Origin: Ganoderma boninense
Lineage: Eukaryota; Basidiomycota; Agaricomycetes; Polyporales; Polyporaceae
Reading direction: 5' to 3'
NCBI GenBank assembly: GCA_002900995.3
Contig: CM035312.1
Location: 2,651,582 to 2,715,581, forward strand
DNA length: 64,000 bases
Shown here: positions 22,510 through 34,335 of the stretch, piece after piece
Numbering within the stretch: position 1 is the stretch's first letter
Layout: each line of letters begins with the position of its first letter
Translations under genes and position numbers: made by a program
The notes under the pieces: generated by a model
The model's database searches: none
What the model was told of the DNA's origin: nothing
Seen by the model: the letters and a program-made list of their open reading frames with translations, nothing else

Positions 22510-24474
22510 TTACGACACTAGACCAGTCGCGAAGTCCAAGGGGGGCAGCTGCAGGACCCCCTTCTCGTCCACCTCAGGCACAGCTCGAAGGTCGCGACCG
22601 TCCGCGCGACGACGAGGTACAGGTACGCGTTCGCCAGGTGCATCCCTGGACATAGCCTAGCGTAGCGCAAGAAATCTATCAGAGGAAGCTTTAGACCGCG
22701 GCATCACGGTGAAGGTGCATACCTGCGACCAAAGCCGTAGACGACCTCCCGAGGGTCGCGCTCGGGACCGTGTCCCCCAGTGAGGAATCGCTCGGGCTTG
22801 AACGCTTCAGGATCTGGATAGTCCTTCTCGTCGTGCAGAATCGCCCTGTCCAGCCCGAATTGAACGTTGGTGAGAATCAGATACAGCGACACGGAGTCCG
22901 CGGGTGATGCCAGCACGCACCACACGTTGGCCATGAGCCACGTCTTCTTCGGGATCCGGTACCCCAGGTACTCGTCCTCCTTCGAGTTGCCGTGGGTGAC
23001 GAGCGGGATCGCGGGGTTGAACCTGTGGAACTCCTGGATGACGCAGTCGAGGTAGGGCAGGGCGGCGCGGTCTTGCATGTCGGGGAGGCGGTCTGTCCCG
23101 ACGACCGCTTTGATCTCCTCGTAGACGCGGGCTTGTACTTCGGGGTGGCGTGCGAGGAGGAGCATAGCGGTGAGAATGGACGTCGTTATCTAGAGCCGAG
23201 CAGCAGGTTAAGGTCAATACAAAGAAGGCGATCCACACGTAGCGCCACATACAGTGTCCGTTCCCGCTGACAGTGACAAGAACGGGTCAGGATGAAATAA
23301 AAAAAGAGAGGGTTGTGGCGCTACGACGCACCACTGAAGAGGCTGCCAGCGGCAGACATGATGATGTCTTCCTCCTGAGGAGTCTCTCCGAATGTCTCGA
23401 GAGAATGGCGGATGAAGGACATGGGGGCATTCCCCTGTGCCTGAAAACCCACAGTCAGCCAGCTCGATGAACGAAATCCGTGCATGCGAATCCCCACCAG
23501 CTCCGACTTGACGTGGTAGAACGGCTCGCGAGTGAGACGGTAGAAGGTCTCCTTCGCATCCCGAGCCCAGCGTTGGAAGCCGGCCCCAGGAAACCAAGTC
23601 GGAACATACATGACTAGTAAATACGTCTCATCAGGTGTTCCCACCACAAGATGAAGATGAACGCGATTTACGTGCAGGGTAGAAGTTGACCGCCCACCGG
23701 CCAGGCTGCAGCGCAATACCCGTTTGGTGCATGACCTCCCGAGCAAGCGCAGTGTACTTCTCGTCCGGCTTCCTTCCGTAGGTAAACATTACCACAAGCG
23801 CTTCAACGTTCCTGCACGTCGCATTGTCAGCGCTCCCCGGACGCTTGGACGCAACCTGGGGCCGCTCACCGTGCAATGTCCGTGTAAAACGTTTCCGGGG
23901 TACTCAGGAAGCCACTGAGAAGCTCGATAGACTGCGAGTCCAGCAGCGCTGCCCATGTGCTTCCGATGGCGTTCGCGTTCAAAGCGCTGTGCAGGACCTT
24001 GCGCGACTGCTTCAGCCGCTCGCCATAGTATTGGAACCCGACGTTCTTCTGCCGTCCGAGCAGCTCCGCCATGGGCCACCGCGGCTTGCACGAGAAGTGG
24101 CTGCGCCGTTCCAGCAGGTCTGTCACTGCTTCAGCAGTGTTGATGACCACGACCGGCCGCGAAGGCGTCCCCAGCGACACGAGAGGGCCTAGCTCGCGGT
24201 GCGCGTCAGTGTCTGTGCGTGTTCGAGGAGACGACGCGAGTGGCTGGCTTACCGACGGTCTCGGACCAACTGGCGTACGTTTTCCACGGCTTGTCGAAGG
24301 ATTTTGACGATCGGGGCGGTCCTGAGGTCAATACGATGAGCGTTCCGCGTGCAGAGGTGCCGACAAGTTACATTTACCTGGAGGTAGTGGCCGTCTCGGC
24401 ATGAGAAGACGGAAGGCGAACCATGTAGCTGTTGCTATACATGCCAGAATGGCGGCAAACGTAGTGATGTCCAT
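22510..24474 (-). CDS. Cytochrome P450 monooxygenase (microsomal, multi-exon)
   Basis: Starts at 24474 with MDITTFAAILACIATATWF, a membrane anchor followed by a basic-proline hinge (RRPLPPGPP across an intron). Reading on the minus strand gives the substrate-recognition half (GFQYYGERLKQSRKVLHSAL), the I-helix AGTDT split over small exons near 23270, the K-helix region, the PERF motif (EAFKPERFLTG) and the heme site YGFGRR/LCPGM with an intron inside it at about 22730-22650. It acts in the ER with a P450 reductase. One base seems missing near 22577, between ATFELC and EVDEKGVLQL; with it the tail ends DFATGLVS at 22510. Family within P450 not assigned; it resembles basidiomycete P450s often labelled O-methylsterigmatocystin oxidoreductase. 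The exact exons 23250-23700 are approximate. Confidence 0.85.
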
Positions 24475-26116
24475 CTGTAGGACGACCGAGGGGAGGTCAG
24501 ATGGGCATAATGAACCATCGAGAGGGAGTGAAAGGCGAATGCCGATCTGAAGACGAGCCTCGCAAATGTCAATAGGCTGAGACGTTTTGGATGGCACACT
24601 GCGCCCGATAGCCCTATTGCGAGCAGTCTATGTAGATCACATGTTCGATGGAGTCGACAGGGCAGAAGGATCCGATCCTCCTCGACTTCTCTGCAGGCAT
24701 CTTCGCAGAATGGTTGATATACTCACTTCGTCGCGCAAGATTCAGAGGTGCTTTAACTGTGAGTGCGACAGAAATTCCCTCTTCGTAGAAGTGACCTAGA
24801 GTCGAATACATGAGCCGTGGGCAACTGAAACACGAAACAATAATGAATGTTACAGAGGTTCACCAAGCTCGTCGGCCTTCCGAGGTCTCGCCGAGCTGGC
24901 TACCAAGTACTCCATACTCACCAAAGAATCAGATTGAATGTCACAGAATGCGAACTTCGGAATCCCTCGCTGTTGACGCGTCCACTTACTGGTGTTGGAA
25001 GGACACCTAGGGGCACACGTTGGTGCGACAAATCGTGGTGCTTCTGGATTGCCTCAATTGATGACCCGTAGAGTATACCCGTCAGTCAGGGCCATCGTTT
25101 GAAAGTACGTATGATAGTTTTGGGTGCCTACCTGTTGCAAACAACAAGCTTGTCGTTGACCAATGACCAATATTTCAGGAACTACTAGGGCCCAGCCGCA
25201 GCTGAGGGAGGAGGCACGAGGCACTGAGCATGCTTCAAAAGCTTTGAGACATCTCCGGCGAGATCATGGCTGTTCATGGCAGGTACTGGGATAAGATAGG
25301 CAAAGATGGGCCCGAGGCCCCGAGCTGCCTAGCGAACGCAGCACGCCGCGGAGGTCCCAGTCATCACGCCATCATGCACATGGCCCGGCCTGGTCAGGGT
25401 GCGGGTCAAATTCTACGCGGAGATCGCATGGGTCGGATGAGATATTGTGGGACTGCAGAAGGTCAGGCTTGATGATCAACGCACTAATAAGTTCAGTCGC
25501 AAGGGTGTGCAGAAGAAGCAAAAAAAGCTGCCAGTTCTTACTTACTGTGCGGATTGCTTCACACATTGCGAATTATTTCGTCCGATGTTGATATTCCAAC
25601 TTGGGCGTCGATCCTGATTTGTCGGGGGACGCAGCGCCGACGGAGATCCAGAATCAATCCACACTTGGGTTTTTAAAATTGGAGGCTGTACTTATCCTGA
25701 CGATGGTGATTGGCAGAGGGAGGAGGAGCTAGAACGGATGGAGATGAGCGGAAATGATGAACAACGTCCGATCATGGTCGGACGAGAACTCGGAGGAGAG
25801 AGAACGACGAGGAAGTTGGGTGCGGACTGCGGCGAGACTTGGCAAAGGATCCTGGGTGCCGTGCGAACTGTTGGAACGGACTCTCCAGGAGTTCTCGGGG
25901 TCCTTCTCGGCCACCGCCGTCGGGCGCCACCAGGGTTGATCACAGTTTGCAACGACACCGACAGGACACAATTATTTCCGCCACTCGACCTTTGCGGAGA
26001 AAATAACAATTATGGGATGTCGTGAGAAGTCATAACATACACTAACATACATTGGTTTACGCCGCTACTTATGGATCGTCGAGGCAACCTACTCGTCGAT
26101 CAAACCTAGAACCGAG
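24475..26116. other. Intergenic, divergent promoter region, nothing recognised
   Basis: Separates the divergent P450 and methyltransferase starts. Overlapping frames of about 100 codons at 25692-26025 occur on both strands without motifs. Confidence 0.45.
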
Positions 26117-27378
26117 ATGGCCGACTCACCTCAACCGTCGCAGAGCGCTGTAGAGGGGCCAGGCGAGAGACGTACATACGCTTTTCAGGTCGGTACCCGA
26201 CTCGTACTGCTGAAAACGTGTTCGTGGCTTATAAAGTTGAACTTTGATCGTCAGCCTGCTAACGCGGCTACCGAGGAGACGACCCGGTAAGCGACCGACG
26301 AACCCTAGTACTCTTCAACTACGCCTCTCACAGCGTGTTTTACAGACTAGATGACCTTAATATCGCCATTAAACAATTCTTCTCTGGAAAACTATCCTTC
26401 GCCCCCCTTGAAGACCTTCAGCCTACCGCAATTCTCGAAATAGGGTATGTAGCGAGGTGGAGGCGTTTTCACGTCCTTTACGCTGAGTCCTTGCTTCAGA
26501 TCCGGGAGTGGCGCATGGTAGGATACTTGTCTCCCGTGCAGTATTCCTCTCACTCTGTGCAGGACCATCCAAGCTGCCGAAGCGTTCCCAAAGGCCCGGG
26601 TCGTTGCCGTCGACCAGAACCCCATACCTCCTCGGTACGTTCTCTCTTGCGACACACAGTGGATCCCTCAACTTACGAACCCTTCCAGTGCTCTGCCTCC
26701 CAACGTCGAGTTCCAAAAGCTCGACATTACAGAGGCCTTTCCTTTTGAGGACGAGACCTTCGACATAGTGCATGCCCGACTGGTGTTGATGCATGTCAGT
26801 CCTTGCAGTCGCGTCCCCATGTGTCCTTGAAGCGCTGCTGACAACACAACACAGGTCCCTGGAGCGGAGGATATCCTCCGCCGTGCCGTCCGGCTCGTCA
26901 AGCCAGGCGGTTGGATCATCATCGAGGATCCCGACGACAGCAACATGGTCGACGGCGGAAAACCCCTGGGCCCCGGCATGAGCGCCTTCGTCGGAGGCTG
27001 GCTGAAGCTCCTTCAGTCGCGGGGTACGATACCCTGCTTCGGCAGACACCACGAGGACATCCTCAGGTCGATCGACTCCCTCGACGAAGTTCATGTCAGG
27101 AAGGTCACGATACCTATCTCGGGAAAGAGCAAGGGTGGGTCCTAGATCTCACCTCATAGTGATCCACACTGATAGCACGTTCGGCAGACGAGGAGGAGAA
27201 CAAGCTCGGCCTTGCGTGGAAGGTCAACATGCTTCGAGTGGCTCGGGACCTCCCCACGCGGTTCGCCGAGCAAGGGATTACCCCCGAAGTCGCAAGGCAG
27301 CATCTGGAGGAGCTCCAGGACCCGAACCGGAGCATCACCACCGACATGTACTTTTCTTGGTCGCGGAAGCGGTTGTAG
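26117..27378 (+). CDS. Class I SAM-dependent methyltransferase
   Basis: Exons 26117-26188, 26255-26286, 26334-26444, 26500-26517, 26563-26634, 26689-26794, 26855-27134, 27188-27378 give 882 nt, 293 residues, fully in frame. The SAM-binding motif I, EIGSGSGAWTIQAAE, is assembled over three exons; its glycines sit on an 18-nt microexon at 26500-26517. Motif II-like AVDQNPIPP, then FDIVHARLVLMH and the strand WIIIEDPDDSN follow. It belongs with the fungal methyltransferases of the LaeA/UMTA-like broad family and is probably soluble. Substrate is unknown; between two hydrolases and next to a P450 it may decorate a small molecule. The acceptor of the last intron could instead be at 27175. Confidence 0.88.
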
Positions 27379-29073
27379 TGCTACTAGGGTAAAGGTAGAG
27401 ACTGAAGTTTGTATCTGGATTGTCATCGTGAGAGAAGAATGAATTAGTAGTCATATGGCCCGCATTTCAGACGCGTAGCCTCTAGATGAAATTGAATGCG
27501 CCCCGATATCACAGGAGCGGGGCATAAAGCCAGCGAAGAGTAGGTATCGCATTAATCTGACCCGAACACGTGAAGTCACTCCATGAAACCCGACGGGGTA
27601 GTTGCCTGCTGTGTCCTCGTCGCCACCTAACCACAAGACCTGCCAGATTGACCAACAAGGCGCAAGGCGCAATACCTGCGGCGTTTTGCATACGAGGACA
27701 TATTATAGACGCATGTCAGAGTGGAGGAGGCAATGTAAGAGTGCTGGCTGCCGCTGTCTGGTACCCCCCTGGCAACACATACGAGCGCGGTGCTTTATAC
27801 CCCACAGTCCTTGATGATGCCTGCCTACCTGCAAGTGAGAAAAACTGGGAAGCGGGCCATCTTGACAAGTGCTCGTCCGCGTCATCGGGCGAAAAGGCGG
27901 AGCCGCGAGCGCACGGATGGGCTGCGACGCGGTGACGGTCGGTGCAGCTCAATGGCCATCGGCGCGGCCACTAGTATCCAAGCCGCCATGGGGCGCTGAT
28001 GGTGGTGGCTTCTAAGAACAGAAAGCAGGCAAGTCCCCCAGCAACGTCAGGGAGGACGCAGAAACTCACGAATGCATAACACATACCGTTTTGGAAAGAC
28101 GCCTGTAGATGGAACACCGGTTGCTTAGCAATAAAGCCATAGACAGCAGCGTCGGGCATAAACAGAATCGTACATATAAAGCTCTTCCCGCCTTGGGCTT
28201 AGTCGAACAACATTTGTATGCTTGGGGTTTAGGAGGTTGGGACGCCTCTGGCGAGCGTTCTCCTGCATCCGAGTCATACCCTCTGCACATGCAAGACTGA
28301 TTAGTCCCACATTTGTCCCTGCACAGTTCGGCCTGGTTACTATAGTCTGCTTACATTTCGGTGCGGCCTAGCTATCGAGCAAGGCAGGCAAGGGCAGGTC
28401 TGGGCAGGTACGGCAAAGATCGACGACCTCTTGGACGATGACGCTGGAGATCGGAGTTTCATATAGGCGCCGAAAGCGGCGCCATCTGCAATCTCAGACG
28501 CAGCTTGCCATCGTGACTCCCGTCTCACACTCGTCTCTCACATCCCAGCCAGCCTCTCTCACGTCCACGCCGATCATCATGCATCATGCTGTACTAGCTC
28601 CAGGACGCCAGGAATGATCCACTGCCGGCTACAATGCACAGCCTACATCACAGCTCTGCAGACGGAGTCCGACAGCCGACGAATGTCGACAAGAAGCGTC
28701 TCTCTCAGCTCTCCGGATCCTTGACCTCTCCTGTTTAAATTTCCACGACTCGCGCGCCGACATGGCTGCCCCTGTATTTTGCATCATTCGCTTTTCAATC
28801 CTTGCAATGTTGGCGTTACAGACTTTCCTTAGCAGGCACTGACAGCCAGGGGCACCTTGATGAATTCCTGGCGGCTTCGTCCAGCCGCCTAGCCGACATG
28901 CACTCCATATCCGCCTGCTACCGCCGACCCCGGGCCGTTGCTCTTCGTACACTGTGCCTGTCGCCACCGACGGTAGCTCTGGCAGGAACCTCACGTATTG
29001 CTCAACTGATGCGAATGCACAATGTGCACCCCGACATGAAATCGCAAATTGCCTCTTGTGAGCTCGGGAGAGC
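27379..29073. other. Intergenic, with a possible degenerate MYND-finger remnant
   Basis: No complete gene. Around 27820-27880 the plus strand reads SEKNWEAGHLDKC, similar to the end of a MYND zinc finger, but the expected upstream cysteines are not in one frame. CT-rich sequence lies at 28500-28570. Confidence 0.35.
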
Positions 29074-29079
29074 TATAAA
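29074..29079 (+). promoter_or_regulatory. TATA-like box upstream of second hydrolase
   Basis: TATAAA in GAGAGCTATAAACTGAG, 107 nt before the ATG at 29186, with a CT-rich leader (TTCTCTCATCATCTCC) following. Spacing fits a fungal core promoter. Confidence 0.4.
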
Positions 29080-29185
29080 CTGAGGTGTTCCGCTGGCTTC
29101 GACGCAGCATCACCACCTTCTCTCATCATCTCCTTCTCTTTCAGTCGTTGGGCTTGTTTGAGGGTGCTTCCTACCGGTGGCGACT

Positions 29186-30525
29186 ATGTCTATCCTTAAT
29201 TATTCCGTCACTCTCCTCCTCTTCGCTCTCCAGTTGTTCACGGCCGTTAACGCCGCGGCCGACCACTACCCCCAGCCCCGGGGACCTACTACCTCCACTC
29301 TTAATGTCGGCAACGGTACAGAGCTCGCATACATCGACAGCGGCGCGCCCTCGTCGAAGACCTACACTACGATCTTTGCCATCCATGGCATGGGTTACTA
29401 CAGTCGTAAGTGGACCCTCACCGCCTCCCCACACACCCATCTTCACATCTGGTACAGCCGTCTTCCAAAAGGTCATCGCGAAGGCGTCGAACTACAACAC
29501 CCGCTTCGTCGCCATCACGCGCCGCGACTACAACGGCTCGACCCCGTACTCTGCCGCCGAGTTGAACGTCCTCGAAAACGGCCCCGTCGACGCACAGACG
29601 TCCTTCTTCCAGGCCCGCGGCCAAGAGCTCGCTACGTTCATCGAGACCTTCATTGCCAAGAACAACATCCCTGCCCCTTCGCCTGATGGCAAGTCTGGTG
29701 GCATTGGCGTCCTTGGCTGGTCTCTCGGCAACACCTTCACTGTCTCCCTGCTCGCCAACATCGAGACCTACGCCAACTCGACCCAGCAGACGCTCGCCAA
29801 GTACCTCCGCGCCGGCATCTTCCAAGGTATGTCCCCGTCCTGTCACATTTACGTTCACGCCGGAATGTCCAGCCTTGTACTTACTTAACTGTTCACGCAG
29901 AACCCCCCTCCGTCTCGCTCGGTCTCCCGCTCCCGCCGCAGTCGTGGTCCCCGCAGATCGACACGAGCATCCCAGAGGCCGACCGCCAGCCCGGGTTCGT
30001 GCAGTGGATCACGGGGTACTTCCAGCACGGGGACCTCTCGACGCGGAATGTCGACATCCTCGAGTACGTCCTGCCGACGGTCACGCACGTCCCGAGCGTG
30101 TTCTCGATCAGCCCGTCGCAGCTCGCGGGCATGACGGACGTCGCGGCCGCGGACACGGGCGACACGTTCATCGTCGCGTTCGCGCAGGCGGCGCTGCTGC
30201 CGATCTACCGCAAGGCGTTCTACGACGCGGGCGTGCGCGCGGCGCTCCCGCGCATGAAGCTCCTCGAGTTCTCGGGCGACATCACCGCCAACTTCGGCAT
30301 CGTCGCGCTCTGGCAGATCGAGGACGACAACACCGCCGCCGGGGGCGGCTTCGTCACCTCCAAGTTCCTCCCGGGCACCAACCACTTTGTGAGTCACCTC
30401 TAGCCTTTCCTTTTCTCTCCCCGTTTCGGCCCGGTTGGCTGACTCGTGGCCGTCCTTGTTTCTAGGCGCACTGGGACTTCCCCGACCTCGCTCTGACCAC
30501 TTACCTTAGCGCGTTCAGCCTTTAA
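29186..30525 (+). CDS. Alpha/beta hydrolase, secretory-type paralogue
   Basis: Exons 29186-29405, 29458-29826, 29901-30388, 30466-30525 join to 1137 nt, 378 residues. The N-terminus MSILNYSVTLLLFALQLF is a clear signal-peptide-like hydrophobic segment ending near AVNAA, so the product likely enters the secretory route, unlike its paralogue at 20694. Domain features match that paralogue: NGTELAYIDSGAP, FAIHGMGYYS, RRDYNGSTPYS, the elbow VLGWSLGNTF, FSGDITA and the catalytic His in PGTNHF. Exons 2-4 have identical lengths in both copies, so the duplication preserved gene structure. Reaction unknown. Confidence 0.87.
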
Positions 30526-31521
30526 GACAGGGCTCTCTGCGCCCTCGAATCCGCTTATTGAGCTACTTAGTATCTTGTTAATGGACGGGGCATGCTTCCG
30601 CACTCCGTTAATGTACTTAGGAACCAAGTGAATTGACTAGTCTGTCCTTTTGACTTCTATCGTCTTCGTTGTCTTGAGTCCTCCGTCCGCTCTGCAGTGT
30701 TGCTACCTTGCGGATCATGTCCTTATCGATTCCGCTGCTGTCATTCCCATGAGACGCCATGTCCTCGCAATCATGTCGCGATATCCTATTGGAGTCTAAA
30801 TTGTCGGGCCTTCCCAGCCCTCCCCCGTGCCTGGTCCTGGAAGCGTTATGACACGAGGAGGCCACCATCATGATCATAAGATGCTCCATGGACCCACGGT
30901 CCAGAGCACAATGAGTTACCCGGCGCTAGCATACTTACGACGTGAACCCAACGTGGGCCCCTCGTTGATCAGTAGATGTATGTACGTCATGGTTACGCGC
31001 TGGGTTGGGGAATGATCCTCGCTGATCGCGGATTGGCCAGCATCTTGGGTCAAGAGTCGCATCTTCCCACTCGAAAGAACGACAGTCGGAGTGCAGTAAG
31101 TAGAATTTGTCCTCAGTCCAAATGATTATTGGCCTGATGCGCCGAGTTTCGACGTCGGTTGGCTCAACCTACAAATATTTGGAACAACCAGGATCGGCGT
31201 GATGTCCGGATTGTGGCACAGGCGGAAGCATGTGGCAGTGCGCTGAAGTTGAGATCCTGAGATTCCAAATTCCCACGGAACACACAGCCGATCGCGAGGA
31301 GAGCGACGGGCGCTTCCACCGCCTCTGCGACACTGCAGCGAGACCGCCGCGCTGCTTGCTGGCCTTCTCGGCTGCCATCACCAGGTCCCGCTATGGTGCC
31401 CTGATCTCAACAATGTCATACCCACCTCGCATCGGCTCAGAAAATGCGGCCACACTCCCGTCGTCCCCGTTGAACCTCGCCCACTCCACCGCCGCCCAGG
31501 AGCACCGTGGTTTCGCCCCCC
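30526..31521. other. Intergenic, nothing recognised
   Basis: Only short frames; includes the promoter of the GMC oxidoreductase gene. Confidence 0.45.
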
Positions 31522-34335
31522 ATGCTCTCCGCGTCCCTCCTGCCGACTCTCCTTGCCCTCTCGGCAGCCCTCCGGACGCTCGCGGCAACATGCGCGGCTC
31601 CCAAGGATGAGAACCCCTCGGATTTCGCTGCTATCCGGTTTGATTACATCGTCATCGGTCGGCAGCCACCTACCCAGCATCGTGATCCTCGAGCTGACCT
31701 TCCTTCCCTTTCTCTCCAGGTGGGGGGACCGCTGGTGTCGCGTTGTCAGCCAGGCATGCCGAGATGATATACTATTCCTTTGTATCTGCTGACCTGCGTG
31801 TTTCAGGCTGGCCGAGAATCCATCCCTCGTCGTGGGAGTCATCGAGGCCGGGGCCTTGTACTTGGACGACCCCATTCTAGAAGTGCCAGGTATGTCCCAG
31901 TTCAAGCAAATAGTCTTCGCTACCTGACGATAATGCAGGTAAATCTGGCATTGGGAACGCGACTTACGATTGGCAGTTCGTGTCCACACCGCAAGTGTAT
32001 GCTGGTGGTCGGAACCTCTCGCTTCCAAGGTGCGTCCTTCTTATGCCACCGTCACTGCAGCACCTCAACCCGACTTCCGACTAGGGGCAAGCTGGTGGGA
32101 GGGTCAAGTGGGATCAATGGACTGGCATGGGATCGAGGTGCGGCGGTGGAGTACGACGCGTGGGCGAGCTTTGCTGGCGACCAGAGCTGGAGTTGGTCGG
32201 GGCTGCTTCCGTTCTTGAAGAAGTCGGAGAGTTTCGCAGTGAAACCTGCTGACCCATTCCCTGGTATCTCTGCGGCGGAGGCTGCTCATACCGCTGCGGA
32301 TGTGGCCCATGTGGATGGCTTCGCCGGGCCTATCGTGGTATGCTCATACCTCGAACCTTTCTCCTGCTCCGCTCTCAGACTCTGTTCTCCTAGGCTTCCT
32401 TGAACCAGATCTACTTCGACACGGTAACCAATGCGACCGTGGCCCTCAACAACCTTGGCATTGCAACCAACCCTGAGCCGGTCAGTTGGACATACTTGCA
32501 CCATATTTCGAATGCTCCTGCTCAACAGACACACCCCATATAGCAAGGAGGCAATACTACTGGTGTCTCGAACATCCGCCTCAGTCTCGATCGTACGCAG
32601 GGCGTGAGATCTTATTCGACGGCGTACTACTGCCAGTACAACAACTTAACCAACTATCACCTTCTGACGAACGCCCGTGTGCGTACATGCCTGCTTTTTT
32701 TTCTCACGCAAAGTCTAATGACTGTAAACTCAGGCCACCAAGATCGTCTTCACGAACTCCGCCTCAGGGCTGACTGCCACTGGGGTCGAATTCACTTCCG
32801 GCGGGACGACGTACACGGTCGCTGCATCGAAGGAGGTTATCCTTTCCGCGGGCACTATTCAGACTCCGCAGCTTCTCGAGCTCTCAGGTGGGTTCTCTTC
32901 TCCACCTCGGACCCACACGTCAATTGACTTCGGTCGGAGGCATTGGAAACTCGTCTATATTGCAGAGCCATGGGATCAAGACGCTCGTGGATCTTCCCGG
33001 CGTCGGCGAGCAGTTCCAAGAACACGTATTTGTCGCCGCGCAGTGGCAGCTCCAGCCGGGTATCGAGACGTTCGGTGCGTGTACAGCCTGCGTCGCCTGT
33101 CTCGACTATTATTGAGTCTCGACTGACCTTCGCGTCCCAGACGCGCTCCGCAATAACGCCACCTTCGCCGCGGAGCAGGCTGCGCAGTAGTAAGCGTCTT
33201 CCGCTGTGGTTATTCGGTATCGGCAGTGTCTGATCGCCGCTCCCCCACCCGTCCCGCAGCGCATCGAACCGCACCGGCCTCTTGGCGGCGACGGACTCCA
33301 TGACGGCGTTTATTCCCCTCAAGGACATCGTCTCTACGGACCGGCAGCAGGCGCTGCTGGCGATCTTCGACAAGGAGGCGAGTGCGCCGGGCCTGTCCGC
33401 GCTCCAGCAGGAGTCGTACAAGGTCCAGCGGGAGTGGCTTGCGAACGGCGACGTCCCGGCCGTCGAGCTGATCCTGTGGAGCAAGGGGCTGCTGAACCTC
33501 CAGCAGGGCGAGAGCTACGCCACCATGCTTGGGGGCCTCATGGTGAGGCTAGCTGTTTTCATCACCCCGTTTCCAATATCGCACGCCAGGCTGACACACT
33601 TACTTACTTGCCCAGCACCCGACCAGCCGCGGCAGTGTGGTGCGTTGCTCAGAGTCCGTCCTGTAACATAAGGTGTGCTGATCGCTCCACAGCACATCGC
33701 CTCGAGCGACCCGCTCACGGCGCCCGCCATCGACCTCAACTTCCTCAGCCAGGAGTTCGACGCTGAGCTGCTCGTGGACGTGCTCAAGTACATGCAGAAA
33801 GTCGGGCAGACCGCCCCGTTCTCGCACTTGGTCGCCGCCCAGAACTTCCCCGACCCGTCTGCACAGACCGACGACGACCTGCTCGCGTGAGTGCCGAAAA
33901 CCTAAATTAGAGACGGCGATCGCACTTTTCGCTGACCACTGTCTTTGTTGTGTTGTCTCATATATTCGTAGCTACGTCCGCGCGGGGTGTGCGGGCGGCG
34001 ACCACCTGATCGGGACTGCGCCGTTGGCCCCGCGGCGGCAAGGAGGTGATAAACGCAGTGGCCGTGCAGCGTATTAAACTAACTCGAGCTGTGTTCTTCT
34101 CAGGCGTCGTGGACCGCTCGCTGACCGTGTACGGCACGATGAACCTCCGGGTGGTTGACGCCAGCATGTTCCCGATGCAACTCGGAGCACATACCCAGGC
34201 GACCGTGTACGCTATTGCGGAGAAGGTGATGCCGCGTCTCCCTCTCGCAGGATCCCTGTGCCCTTGCTGACGGCGATTGTGGTTCTCCTACAGGCGGCAC
34301 AGCTGATCCTTGGTTCGTATAAGCATTATAATTGA
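31522..34335 (+). CDS. GMC oxidoreductase (FAD-dependent, secreted type)
   Basis: Sixteen exons from 31522-31657 to 34294-34335 total 1896 nt, 631 residues, all in phase. A signal peptide is visible ([18 protein letters not shown]). The FAD-binding start is [19 protein letters not shown] with the Glu in VIEAGAL, GMC signature 1 is near [18 protein letters not shown], and signature 2 is [17 protein letters not shown]. The C-terminal catalytic region is [20 protein letters not shown] with the conserved His. Such enzymes oxidise alcohols or sugars, giving aldehydes or ketones and H2O2 or reduced quinones; candidates are aryl-alcohol oxidase-like or a pathway-specific oxidase. The second intron (31754-31806) has a GC donor. 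ATG at 31522 chosen because it begins the signal peptide. Confidence 0.92.

Noticed and set aside
25390..25430. B-box-like GCGGGTCAAATTC
   Set aside because: No matching A-box or stems for a tRNA.
25692..26025. Overlapping ~100-codon frames on both strands
   Set aside because: Neither strand shows motifs or splice extension.
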